DNA from: Dehalococcoidia bacterium
GTDB lineage: Bacteria > Chloroflexota > Dehalococcoidia > Tepidiformales > Tepidiformaceae
Direction: 5' to 3'
Length of the DNA: 34,845 bases
NCBI GenBank assembly: GCA_022827945.1
Contig: JAJEIT010000019.1
Span: 1 to 34,845, forward strand
Part shown: in pieces, positions 15,875 to 23,464 of the stretch
How positions within the stretch are numbered: position 1 is the stretch's first letter
How the letters are laid out: each line of letters begins with the position of its first letter
The notes under the pieces: generated by a model
The model's database searches: none
What the model was told of the DNA's origin: nothing
What the model saw: the letters and a program-made list of their open reading frames with translations, nothing else
Made by a program: the position numbers and the translations under genes

Positions 15875-16665
15875 GACGCCCCCTCGCTCGCTCGATACTC
15901 GGCGAGCCACCCCAGGCCCGCCTCGGTCGTCGTTCCCGGCGCGTACTCGCACCCCACCCAGCCCTCGTAGCCGATGGCGTCGAGGTGGTTCAGGAAGAAC
16001 GGGTAGTTCACCTCGCCCGTGCCCGGCTCGTGCCGGCCCGGGTTGTCTGCGATCTGGATGTGCCCGATGACCCCCAGGTGTTCCTCGACCGTGCGCGCCA
16101 GGTCGCCCTCCATGATCTGCATGTGGTACGCGTCGTACTGCAGCCCCACGAGCCCGTCTCCGACCGCGTCCATCACTGCCAGCCCCTGCGCGCTCGTGTT
16201 CACGAAGAACCCGGGGATGTCGCGCGTGTTGATCGGCTCGGTCAGGAGTTGAAGCCCCGCGTCCCGGAACGCCTGCCCCGCGTACCGCAGGTTTTCGACC
16301 AGCGCCGCCTGCGCCGCTTCATCGGAGACTCCTTCCGGTTTCACACCTGCGAGGCAGTTCGCCCGCGGACAGTCCAGCGCCTGCGCGTACCCGATCGCTG
16401 TCGCGACCCCATCGCGGAACTCCTCCGTCCGGCCCGGGTGGCAGGCGATGCCGCGCTCCCCGGCCGCCCAATCCCCCGCCGGCAGGTTGATCAGCGCTTG
16501 CGTCAGACCATGCTCCCGCAAACGTCTCGCCAGTTCGTCCTCGGGGTTCTCGTAGGGGAAGGGATACTCCACCGCCTCGAATCCGTGCCGCTTCGCCAGT
16601 TCGAAGCGGTCGAGGAAGGGGGCCTCGGTGAAAAGAAAGTTCAGGTTTGCAGCGAATCTCACCAT
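15871..16665 (-). CDS. hyi: hydroxypyruvate isomerase family TIM-barrel protein
   Basis: A 264-aa xylose-isomerase-like TIM barrel. Family features are the start RFAANLNFLFTEAPFLDRFELAKRHGF, AVEYPFPYE, the acidic residue in LLTEPINTRDIPGFF, LQYDAYHMQIMEGD, HIQIADNPGRHEPGTGEVNY and the closing VGCEYAPGTTTEAGL. The enzyme interconverts hydroxypyruvate and tartronate semialdehyde in glyoxylate/allantoin-type metabolism. It is co-translated with the GarR-like reductase (ATGA overlap), so the pair would turn hydroxypyruvate into glycerate. Glyoxylate carboligase is not in the window. The ATG follows TATCAT plus 7 nt with no Shine-Dalgarno, so the message may be leaderless. Confidence 0.9.
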   Translation of the reverse strand: MVRFAANLNFLFTEAPFLDRFELAKRHGFEAVEYPFPYENPEDELARRLREHGLTQALINLPAGDWAAGERGIACHPGRTEEFRDGVATAIGYAQALDCPRANCLAGVKPEGVSDEAAQAALVENLRYAGQAFRDAGLQLLTEPINTRDIPGFFVNTSAQGLAVMDAVGDGLVGLQYDAYHMQIMEGDLARTVEEHLGVIGHIQIADNPGRHEPGTGEVNYPFFLNHLDAIGYEGWVGCEYAPGTTTEAGLGWLAEYRASEGAS

Positions 16666-16672
16666 CCCGCGA

Positions 16673-16678
16673 ATGATA
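16673..16678 (-). promoter_or_regulatory. putative -10 box of the hyi-garR operon
   Basis: On the minus strand TATCAT is followed by 7 nt (TCGCGGG) and the ATG at 16665. There is no Shine-Dalgarno, so a leaderless transcript is predicted. Confidence 0.45.
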
Positions 16679-16729
16679 CGGTGCCGCCGTCCGCCCGGCC
16701 CCTTTCCCGGCGGAAGCGCCCGCGCCCGC

Positions 16730-16735
16730 TAGAAT
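16730..16735 (+). promoter_or_regulatory. putative -10 box of the monooxygenase-methyltransferase unit
   Basis: TAGAAT lies 26 nt before the ATG at 16762. The short leader contains GGAG at 16751-16754, 7 nt before the start codon. It is divergent from the hyi promoter at a distance of about 50 bases. No clear -35 is visible. Confidence 0.4.
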
Positions 16736-16761
16736 GGAGCCATCACGAACGGAGCACGCCG

Positions 16762-17085
16762 ATGTTCATCGCGATGAACCACTTCAACGTCAACCCCGAT
16801 CGCGGACACGACTTCGAGGAAGTCTGGAAGGGCCGCGAGAGCTATCTGAAGGACCTCGACGGGTTCATACAGTTCTCCCTGCTCAAGGGCGACGACCCCG
16901 GCGACTACATCTCCCATACCATCTGGGAGTCGCGCCAGGACTTCCTCAACTGGGCCCAGTCCGACCACTTCCGCCGCGCCCACGAGCAGTCCGGCCCCGC
17001 CAAGGGCGTGCTCGAAGGCCACCCTCAGGCGAAGTTCTACGAGGCCGTCATTGTCGAGCAGGGAGCGGGCGCCGCTGTCTCCTGA
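16762..17085 (+). CDS. antibiotic biosynthesis monooxygenase / IsdG-HmoA-like protein
   Basis: A 107-aa ferredoxin-like-fold ABM domain protein. The residues used for heme ruffling and degradation in IsdG/IsdI (Asn, Trp, His) appear to be present. They are N6 in MFIAMNHF, W64 in FLNWAQ and H74 in RRAHE; the W-to-H spacing of 10 matches IsdI/IsdG. Around them, GRESYLKDLDGFIQFSLL and YISHTIWESRQDF are typical of HmoA-type enzymes. A heme-degrading monooxygenase is therefore the leading guess. A generic ABM quinone/polyketide oxygenase is the alternative. The start has GGAG upstream. The 3' end overlaps the next gene by 35 nt. Confidence 0.8.
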   Translation: MFIAMNHFNVNPDRGHDFEEVWKGRESYLKDLDGFIQFSLLKGDDPGDYISHTIWESRQDFLNWAQSDHFRRAHEQSGPAKGVLEGHPQAKFYEAVIVEQGAGAAVS

Positions 17086-17752
17086 GTCGCGGGAAGAGAA
17101 CCCGCTCCTCCCGGAGCACTTCCGCCGAGTTGACGAGTCCGACGACTCGTCGTTCTACGTCCAGCCGCGCCTCGTCAACCACATCGACGACGCGGCCATC
17201 GCCGCCCTCGGCGACTTCTACCGCGAGACCTTCCCCGAGGGCGGCCACCTCCTCGATCTCATGTCGAGCTGGGTCTCCCACTTCCCGTCAGACGTCACCT
17301 ACTCGGGCGTGACCGGCCTCGGCCTGAACCAGGTCGAGCTCGAGAGCAACCCCGTCCTCACGCGCCGCACCATCCACAACCTGAACGAGAACCCCACCCT
17401 GCCCTACGAGACCGACGAGTTCGACGGCGCGGTCGTGAGCGTGTCCGTGCAGTACCTGACGCGGCCCGTTGAGGTGTTCGCGGAGGTCGGGCGCGTGCTC
17501 AAGCCGGGCGCGCCCTTGGCCATCACCTTCTCCAACCGCATGTTCCCGACGAAGGCCGTCCGCATCTGGCAGCTCTTCGGCGACGAGCAGCGCGCAAACC
17601 TCGTGGCCCTCTACTTCGAGCTCTCGGGGGCGTTCGAGAAGGCCCGCGCCTTCGACCTGAGCCCCAACCCCGGCCGCTCCGACCCCGTCTACGCCGTCGT
17701 CGCCCCGGCGCTCGACCCCGCCGCCGAAGCTGACACAACCGGCATCACGTGA
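17051..17752 (+). CDS. SAM-dependent methyltransferase-like protein, atypical motif I
   Basis: A 233-aa protein. The segment HLLDLMSSWVSHFP occupies motif I but lacks the usual glycine-rich LDxGxGxG. The later part VVSVSVQYLTRPVEVFAEVGRVLKPGAPLAITFSNRMFP matches class I methyltransferases. SAM binding through an altered loop, or loss of activity, are both possible. I took the TTG start because no ATG or GTG precedes the conserved region, so the true start is uncertain. It overlaps the monooxygenase gene by 35 nt. Its 3' end overlaps the convergent modC by 64 nt, affecting only the low-complexity tails of both proteins. Confidence 0.72.
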   Translation: MSSRERAPLSPESREENPLLPEHFRRVDESDDSSFYVQPRLVNHIDDAAIAALGDFYRETFPEGGHLLDLMSSWVSHFPSDVTYSGVTGLGLNQVELESNPVLTRRTIHNLNENPTLPYETDEFDGAVVSVSVQYLTRPVEVFAEVGRVLKPGAPLAITFSNRMFPTKAVRIWQLFGDEQRANLVALYFELSGAFEKARAFDLSPNPGRSDPVYAVVAPALDPAAEADTTGIT

Positions 17753-18810
17753 AGGTCTTCGGGCGGTAGCTCCAGCGTCCACGACTTCTGCCCCGCCACC
17801 CCCAGCACCTCGTACGGCCTCGCCGCAATCTCCACCTCGACCGTCTCCTCCAGCGCCGACTCGAACCGCAGCGTGTGCGTCGCGCCGTACGCCAGCTCCT
17901 CGCGGATCGTGCCGCGCACGAGGTTCGGCTGGCCGGGGTCGTCCGCGTCTAGGCGCCGCAGGTTCACCCGCTCCGCCCGGATGGCGATGTCGACCGCTTC
18001 CCCCTCCCCCGGCCGCCAACCGTTCGGCGCGGGCGCCCGCAGCCTCGCCCCGCCCGCCTCGACAGTCAGGATGCCGTCCCGTGTCGCCGCCACCCGCCCC
18101 CTCAGGATGTTCGCGACCCCCGTCAGCTCCGCCACCCGCCGGTTCGCCGGTGCCCGGAAGACGCGCTCCCGACCGTCGAACTGCAGCAGCCGGCCCGCGT
18201 CGAACACCGCCAGCCGGTCGGCCACCAGGTGTGCCTCGCGCAGGTCGTGCGTTACGAAGATGACGCTCAGGTCGAGCTCGCTGCGCAGCCGGATCAACTC
18301 GCGGCGCAGCTCCACCCGCAACGACTCGTCGAGCGCGCTGAACGGCTCGTCGAGCAGCAGCAGGCTCGCATCACACGCAAGCGCCCGGGCGAGCGCCACG
18401 CGCTGCTGCTGCCCTCCGCTCAGCGACCGCGGCTTGCGGTCTCGGAAGTCGCCCAGGTGCATCAGGTCGAGCACCTCGCCGAGGCGCCACTCCCGCCCCG
18501 CCCCCGTCATCCCGAACCCGACGTTTTCGGCCACGGTCATGTGCGGGAACAGCGCGAGGTCCTGCACGACGTACCCGATCCGTCGCGCCTGCGGTGGCAG
18601 GTTCAGCCCTGTGCCCGAGTCGAACACCGCCTCCCCGCCGATCACGATGCGCCCCTCGTCCGGTTGCAGCAGTCCCGCGATGAGCTGCAGCGTCAGGCTC
18701 TTCCCCGCCCCCGAGTGCCCGAACAGCACGACGATCTCGTTCCCCGCCTCGAAGCGCGCGTCATAGGAGAAGTCCCCGAGCTGCGTGCGTGCCGCGAATT
18801 CGAGCGTCAT
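17689..18810 (-). CDS. modC: molybdate ABC transporter ATP-binding protein ModC
   Basis: The 373-aa ATPase that drives molybdate import. It has Walker A GHSGAGKS (31-38), the Q-loop in YVVQDLALFPHMTVAENV, signature LSGGQQQR (130-137), Walker B LLLLDEP (150-156), D-loop SALD and switch His in VIFVTHD. A C-terminal TOBE (oxyanion-binding) domain follows (about 300-360, GTIREELAYGATHTLRFESALEETVEVEI). It starts with ATG overlapping the modB stop (ATGA). Its last 64 bases are antisense to the end of the convergent methyltransferase gene. Tungstate transport is an alternative for the system, but gene order modABC and domain content favour molybdate. Confidence 0.94.
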   Translation of the reverse strand: MTLEFAARTQLGDFSYDARFEAGNEIVVLFGHSGAGKSLTLQLIAGLLQPDEGRIVIGGEAVFDSGTGLNLPPQARRIGYVVQDLALFPHMTVAENVGFGMTGAGREWRLGEVLDLMHLGDFRDRKPRSLSGGQQQRVALARALACDASLLLLDEPFSALDESLRVELRRELIRLRSELDLSVIFVTHDLREAHLVADRLAVFDAGRLLQFDGRERVFRAPANRRVAELTGVANILRGRVAATRDGILTVEAGGARLRAPAPNGWRPGEGEAVDIAIRAERVNLRRLDADDPGQPNLVRGTIREELAYGATHTLRFESALEETVEVEIAARPYEVLGVAGQKSWTLELPPEDLHVMPVVSASAAGSSAGATTA

Positions 18811-19619
18811 GGCGTCCCCCGCCCCCGCGTCGAGAGCAGCCAGAAGGCCGCCAGCGCCACAAGCGCTACCGCCAGCAGCAGGATCGCCAGCGCTACCGCC
18901 GCCGTCAGCCCGTCGGCGCGCTCGAACGCGCTCAGGATGGCGAGCGGCATCGTCTGCGTTTCGCCCTGCAGGTTCCCGGCGAAGATGAGCGTCGCACCCA
19001 GTTCCCCCAGCGCCCGCGCCCAGCACAGCGCCGCCCCCGCCGCCAGCGACGGCCAGCTCAGCGGCAGCACGATCCGTGCGAACGCTCGCAGCCTTGAAGC
19101 CCCCAGTGTGTGCGCGACCCGCTCGTACTGGGCGTCGACGCTCCCGAATCCGGCCCGCGCCGCACGCACGTAGAACGGCGCTCCCACGAACAGCTGCGCC
19201 ATGATCACCGCCGCCGTGCTGAACCCCAGCGTCAGCCCGAACCAGTCGTCGAGGGGCGCTCCCAGCAGCCCCTTCCGCCCGAACGCCGTCAGCAGCGCCA
19301 CGCCGGCGATCGTCGGGGGCAGCACGATCGGCAGGTCGATGAGCGCCTCGACCGCTCCCTTCCCCGGGAAGCGCGCGTGCGTGAGCCAGTAGGCCACCGG
19401 CGTCCCCGCCACCACCGCGATTAGCAGCGCCACCGCCGACGTCCACAGCGAGAGCACGAGAGCATCCAGGGCCGTGTCGCTCGTGATTGCGTCCCAGGTG
19501 CCGCTGCCGCCGATGCCGCGTTCGAGCAGGCCTGCGAACGGCAGCACGAAGAACACCGCGAACACTGCGATCAGGAGCGCCAGCCCCGCGTGCGGCGCCC
19601 GTGCCCGCAGGGCGGTCAC
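18807..19619 (-). CDS. modB: molybdate ABC transporter permease ModB
   Basis: A 270-aa inner-membrane permease with about six hydrophobic helices: the first is LLIAVFAVFFVLPFAG and the last AILLLAVALVALAAFWLL. The EAA loop that contacts ModC is visible as YERVAHTLGASRLRAFARIVLPLSWP. Other landmarks are ALIDLPIVLPPTIAGVALL and ARALGELGATLIFAGN, typical of ModB/CysT-type permeases. It overlaps modA upstream and modC downstream by 4 nt each, so the operon is translated as a coupled unit. Confidence 0.94.
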   Translation of the reverse strand: MTALRARAPHAGLALLIAVFAVFFVLPFAGLLERGIGGSGTWDAITSDTALDALVLSLWTSAVALLIAVVAGTPVAYWLTHARFPGKGAVEALIDLPIVLPPTIAGVALLTAFGRKGLLGAPLDDWFGLTLGFSTAAVIMAQLFVGAPFYVRAARAGFGSVDAQYERVAHTLGASRLRAFARIVLPLSWPSLAAGAALCWARALGELGATLIFAGNLQGETQTMPLAILSAFERADGLTAAVALAILLLAVALVALAAFWLLSTRGRGTP

Positions 19620-20380
19620 GGTGTCACCCCCACGGCCGTGAATCCGTGACGTGCGAGCGTCGCCATGCCCTGCGGCGATGTCGCGAACGCCACGAACGCC
19701 CGCGCCGCGTCGCTCTCCGCGAGGAGCGCGATGCGGTACTCCGCCGCCACCTGGAACCGCTCGGGAATCGCGATCGCGCGGATGCCCGCGTCCGCCAGCC
19801 GCAGGTCGCTCGCGTAGACGATGGCCGCGTCCGCCTCCCCCAGCTCCACCTTCGCGAGCGTGGCGCGCACGTTCGCCTCGTTGCTGCGTACGTTTGCCAG
19901 CACGCGCACCGCGAAGTCGGTCCCTGCGAGCGCCAGCGACTCCCGCGCGTAGCGCCCCGCCGGAACGTCCTCGGCCGCCAGCATCAGCCGCAGACCCGGC
20001 AGCGTGAGCTCCTCGAAGGTCTCGATGCCGTCCTGTCCGGTGGCTATCACCAGTGTGTTCGTGGCCAGCGCGCGCTCCTCGACGACGAGCCCCGCCGCAT
20101 CCAGCGCCGCGACCTCGTCGGGACTCGCGCTCGCGAACACGTCGGCGGGCGCGCCCTCCAGCACCTGCGTTCGCAGCGTCGCCGAGCCCGCGAACGACAG
20201 CCGCACCGTCACCCCGGGGTGCTCCTCCTCGAACGCCTCCGCCAGCTCCCCAAACGCCTCGGTCAGCGAGGCCGCCGCGAACACCGTGATCGTCTCGGTC
20301 GGCTCCTCACCGTCGCCGCACGCGCCCAGACCCAGCGCGGCGACCGCGAGCGCCCCCGCGGCGGCGACTCGCAGGCTCAC
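19616..20380 (-). CDS. modA: molybdate-binding lipoprotein ModA
   Basis: The 254-aa extracytoplasmic oxyanion-binding protein. The N-terminus is a lipoprotein signal, with hydrophobic AAAGALAVAALGLGAC and Cys as the lipidation site after an LGA lipobox. The ligand-binding serines of ModA are recognisable in FAAASLTEAF and SFAGSATL, and GAPADVFASAS and the tyrosine of AAIVYASDL are also present. The GTG start overlaps the padR stop by 4 nt (GTGA); longer upstream reading in this frame lies inside padR. It would capture molybdate (or tungstate) and hand it to ModB/ModC. Confidence 0.93.
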   Translation of the reverse strand: MSLRVAAAGALAVAALGLGACGDGEEPTETITVFAAASLTEAFGELAEAFEEEHPGVTVRLSFAGSATLRTQVLEGAPADVFASASPDEVAALDAAGLVVEERALATNTLVIATGQDGIETFEELTLPGLRLMLAAEDVPAGRYARESLALAGTDFAVRVLANVRSNEANVRATLAKVELGEADAAIVYASDLRLADAGIRAIAIPERFQVAAEYRIALLAESDAARAFVAFATSPQGMATLARHGFTAVGVTP

Positions 20381-20919
20381 GGCGTCCCGGCGGGAGCAGA
20401 AAGCGTCGCCAGGTGCTCGCGCAGCCACTCGACGGTGGCGTCCGCCGCCGACAGCTTCGATTGCGCCACCAGCCGCAGGAACCCGTCGCCCGCTTCGGCG
20501 ACCCGCTCCCGCGCACGCTCGCGATACGCCTCGCACACCCGCAGCTGGTCCCGCACCAGCGCCGCCTCCGCCTCGGGATCGACGGCATGGAGCACGTACA
20601 GCTTCACGAGCAGTTCGAAGCGCACCTCCCGCAGCCGTTCGACCGGCTCGCGCAGCCACGCCGCCACCACCGCCTCCCCCTCGGGCGTCAGCGCGAACCG
20701 CTTCCTCGGTGGCCGCAGCCCCTCCCGCTCCTCGCGCCAGGTGACCAGCGCGCGCCCCTCCAGGTTCCGCAGGTACGTGTAGAGCGAGCCCTGCTCGATC
20801 GGGCAGACCTCCCGCAGGTCCTCTCCCTCGAAGTAGCGCGCCATCTCGTAGCCGTACATCGGACGCGTACGCAGCAGGGCGAGAACGGCGTGTTCACCGG
20901 CGAGAAGCTCGCGTGTCAT
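20377..20919 (-). CDS. PadR family transcriptional regulator heading the molybdate operon
   Basis: A 180-aa winged-helix regulator. The N-terminal PadR domain contains GEHAVLALLRTRPMYGYEMARYF, then CPIEQGSLYTYLRNLEGRALVTW and a wing RKRFALTPEGEAVVAAWL. A C-terminal helical dimerisation domain of the longer PadR (Vir-like C) type follows. I chose the ATG before TRELLAG because it follows a clear -10 box; the in-frame codons upstream would lie inside the promoter and operator. The stop overlaps modA. A perfect palindrome in the promoter suggests autoregulation, so padR and modABC would be controlled together. The effector is unknown. Confidence 0.93.
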   Translation of the reverse strand: MTRELLAGEHAVLALLRTRPMYGYEMARYFEGEDLREVCPIEQGSLYTYLRNLEGRALVTWREEREGLRPPRKRFALTPEGEAVVAAWLREPVERLREVRFELLVKLYVLHAVDPEAEAALVRDQLRVCEAYRERARERVAEAGDGFLRLVAQSKLSAADATVEWLREHLATLSAPAGTP

Positions 20920-20928
20920 GGCCCCGGG

Positions 20929-20957
20929 ACTGTAGCGAGCGCCCCAATACTTGGCAA
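20929..20957 (-). promoter_or_regulatory. promoter of padR-modABC
   Basis: On the minus strand TTGCCA (20952-20957) and TACAGT (20929-20934) are separated by exactly 17 nt. The -35 matches 5 of 6 consensus bases and the -10 matches 4 of 6. The -10 ends 9 nt before the padR ATG, so the transcript would be leaderless or nearly so. The palindromic operator covers the whole -35 box. Confidence 0.65.
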
Positions 20958-20966
20958 CCAAGTATT
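20946..20966. promoter_or_regulatory. perfect palindromic operator, likely PadR binding site
   Basis: AATACTTGG (20946-20954) and CCAAGTATT (20958-20966) are exact inverted repeats separated by 3 nt. The half-site is A/T-rich compared with its surroundings. It overlaps the -35 box of padR-modABC and lies 26 nt before the padR start, the classic position for an autorepressor. Sites containing CTTGG-n-CCAAG are familiar for winged-helix regulators of this kind. Confidence 0.75.
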
Positions 20967-21017
20967 AGGCCAGGCCATTGAAGGCCGGGGCTGTTGGCTC
21001 ATGCGCGAAAAGGGTGG

Positions 21018-21827
21018 CTAGTCGTTGAGCGCGTACCCCGCCCGGATCCCCTCGATCCGGGCCTCGACCCCCGCCTTCGTGTCTTCGTGCGTCACGATGT
21101 AGAGGTGCTCGTTCCGGATCGCGTCGAGCACCCGCGCCGCCACCTCGGAGGGGGGCATGCCCTGCGAAATCCCCTGGCGGATGGGCTCGGCGTAGTCGGG
21201 AACGTCCTCGGGACCGCCGTGCGCGTCGGGCCGGTTCCGCCCCGCCTCGACGATCTTCGTCGCGACCCCGCCCGGGCACAGCACCGACACCCCAATGTTC
21301 ACCGCTTCGAGGTCGTGGTTCAGGTGCTCGGACAGCCCCACGACCGCCTGCTTCGAGGCCACGTACGAGGCCATCCCCGGAGGCGCGAACAGCCCCGCGC
21401 TCGACGAGGTGTTCACGAGGTGCCCCTCGCCCTGCTCGATCATCCGCGGCAGGAACTGCGTCACCCCGTTGATCACGCCGTCCAGGTTCACGCCCATTAC
21501 CCAGTCCCAGTCCGAGTCGCTCATCTCGGCGGCGGAGCGGAAGGTCACGACGCCCGCGTTGTTGCAGAGCGCGTGCACGCCCCCGAACGTCTCGAACGCC
21601 TTGTCGGCCAGCTCCTTCACGGAAGCGCGGTCGGCGACGTCGGTGCGGACCGCGATCGCGCTCCCGCCCGTGTCGTTGATGGAGTTCGCCACCCCTTCGG
21701 CGGCGCTCAGATCGATATCCGAGACCACGACCGACATCCCCTCGGCCGCGAACGCGCGGCACAGCGCCTCGCCGATGCCGCTCCCTCCACCAGTCACGAC
21801 TGCCGTCTTCCCACTTCCGAGTTCCAT
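21018..21827 (-). CDS. SDR family oxidoreductase
   Basis: A 269-aa short-chain dehydrogenase. It has the nucleotide motif TGGGSGIGEAL near residue 12, DID at the end of strand 2, NNAGVVTF, VNLDGVINGV, the serine run NTSSSAGL and the catalytic YVASK followed by VLCPGGVAT. The active-site set is complete. GGGAGG lies about 10 nt before the ATG and a TAAGAT box about 30 nt before it. The substrate is unknown. It is divergent from the halogenase gene with about 100 bases between them and is a separate unit from padR-modABC. Confidence 0.92.
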   Translation of the reverse strand: MELGSGKTAVVTGGGSGIGEALCRAFAAEGMSVVVSDIDLSAAEGVANSINDTGGSAIAVRTDVADRASVKELADKAFETFGGVHALCNNAGVVTFRSAAEMSDSDWDWVMGVNLDGVINGVTQFLPRMIEQGEGHLVNTSSSAGLFAPPGMASYVASKQAVVGLSEHLNHDLEAVNIGVSVLCPGGVATKIVEAGRNRPDAHGGPEDVPDYAEPIRQGISQGMPPSEVAARVLDAIRNEHLYIVTHEDTKAGVEARIEGIRAGYALND

Positions 21828-21930
21828 GGTCGGTGCGCCTCCCAGCGAGCGCGCATCTTACCGCTTCCGCCCGAGCACGCGAGCATCCCCCGCCCACCCC
21901 TCCCGACCCCATCCGTGGCACGATAGCCGC

Positions 21931-23454
21931 GTGACACAGCCGCAGGGCGAGTACAAGACGGTCGGCATCATCGGGGGCGGCACCGCCGGCTACCTGACCG
22001 CGCTCGCCCTGCGCAAGAAGCTCCCCCACCTGCGCGTCACCCTCATCGAGTCCCCCACGATCCCCATCATCGGTGTCGGCGAGGGCACGACCCCCATCAT
22101 GGTCAAGTTCCTCCACGCCTACCTCGAACGCGACGTGCACGAGCTCTACCGCAAGGTGCAGCCCACCTGGAAGTTCGGCGTCAAGTTCGAGTGGGGACAG
22201 CCCGGCGACTACTACTTCAACTACGCCTTCCACCCCGGCCCCATCCTCGACTCCGTCTACTACGGCGGCGAGTTCAACGACTACTCTCTCGGCTCCCTGC
22301 TCATCTCCAACGAACGCGCGCCCATCGTCACCAACGAGGGCGGCCAGCTCACCTCCCTCATCGACCGCATCCCCTTCGCCTACCACCTCGATAACGGCCG
22401 CTTCGTCGCCTACCTGAAAGAGCAGGCCGTTGCCGACGGTGTCGAGCTGCTTGAGCGCTCCGTGACAGACTTCATTCCCGAGGAGGACGGCGACAGCCTC
22501 GACCACATCGTCACCGACGACGGCGAGGAGCGGCGCTTCGACCTCTACGTCGACTGCACCGGCTTCCGTGCCGAGATCATCGGCGAGACCCTCGGCTCGC
22601 CCTTCCACAGCTACGAAGGCAGCCTCTTCTGCGACCGCGCCATCGTCGCCAACGTGCCCCACGGCGGGCATATCAAGCCCTTCACCACCGCCGAGACGAT
22701 GAACGCCGGCTGGTGCTGGAATACCCCCTCCGTCGAGGACGACCACCGCGGCTACGTCTTCTCCTCGCAGTTCCTCTCCGATGACGAGGCCGCCGAGGAG
22801 ATGCGCTCGAAGAACCCCGGCATGGGCGACCACCGCGTCATACGCTTCAAGACCGGCCGCCGCGAGCACTTCTGGAAGGGGAACGTGGTCGCCATCGGAA
22901 ACTCCTACGGCTTCGTCGAGCCCCTTGAGTCGACCGGGCTGCATATGATCATCCTCGAGATCAACCAGCTCGTCCTGAACTTCCCCCGCTCGAAGAAGGA
23001 CACCGCCATCCGCGGCATCGTGAACCGCACTCTCAACGCCCACTGGGATGACGTGCGCTGGTTCCTCGCCGTCCACTACCGCTTCAACAAGAAGCTCGAC
23101 ACCCCCTTCTGGCAGGCCTGCCGCAACGCCGTCGACATCGGCGGCGCGCAGGAGCGCGTCGACCTCTTCCGCGAGCGCACCCCCCTCACCTACCGCCAGT
23201 CGCAGTTCTTCAAGCCCGAGGAGGTCTTTGGCGACTTCGCCTACGACGTGCTCCTCCTCGGCCAGCGCGTGCAGGGTCGCTACCTGGAGGCGAGCCAGCC
23301 CCGCGTCGAGTGGCAGAAGCGCGTCGACGGGCTGCGCGAGCTGGCCGGCAACGCCCTCACCCAAGAGCGCGCCTTCGAGACCCTCAACGGCGCCCCCCCG
23401 CAGATCCTCGGCAGTATGGTCACGTCCCCCAACACCTGGGTCGTCTGGCCCTAG
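21931..23454 (+). CDS. flavin-dependent (tryptophan-halogenase-type) halogenase
   Basis: A 507-aa protein of the tryptophan halogenase family, which uses FADH2, O2 and halide to form HOCl/HOBr and a lysine-bound haloamine. The FAD motif GGGTAGYLTAL is at 15-25, GVGEGTTP at 48-55, and the catalytic lysine fits K81 in TWKFGVKF (K79 in PrnA/RebH). The WxWxIP signature reads W261-C-W263-N-T-P266, with Thr for Ile. The C-terminal active-site strand GFVEPLESTGLH (E330, S334) is intact. It starts with GTG. No flavin reductase, NRPS or PKS lies nearby; an APH-type kinase follows at 10 bp. The substrate is unknown, and a non-halogenating monooxygenase is possible because of the altered motif. Confidence 0.9.
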   Translation: MTQPQGEYKTVGIIGGGTAGYLTALALRKKLPHLRVTLIESPTIPIIGVGEGTTPIMVKFLHAYLERDVHELYRKVQPTWKFGVKFEWGQPGDYYFNYAFHPGPILDSVYYGGEFNDYSLGSLLISNERAPIVTNEGGQLTSLIDRIPFAYHLDNGRFVAYLKEQAVADGVELLERSVTDFIPEEDGDSLDHIVTDDGEERRFDLYVDCTGFRAEIIGETLGSPFHSYEGSLFCDRAIVANVPHGGHIKPFTTAETMNAGWCWNTPSVEDDHRGYVFSSQFLSDDEAAEEMRSKNPGMGDHRVIRFKTGRREHFWKGNVVAIGNSYGFVEPLESTGLHMIILEINQLVLNFPRSKKDTAIRGIVNRTLNAHWDDVRWFLAVHYRFNKKLDTPFWQACRNAVDIGGAQERVDLFRERTPLTYRQSQFFKPEEVFGDFAYDVLLLGQRVQGRYLEASQPRVEWQKRVDGLRELAGNALTQERAFETLNGAPPQILGSMVTSPNTWVVWP

Positions 23455-23464
23455 GCGGTCCGCG

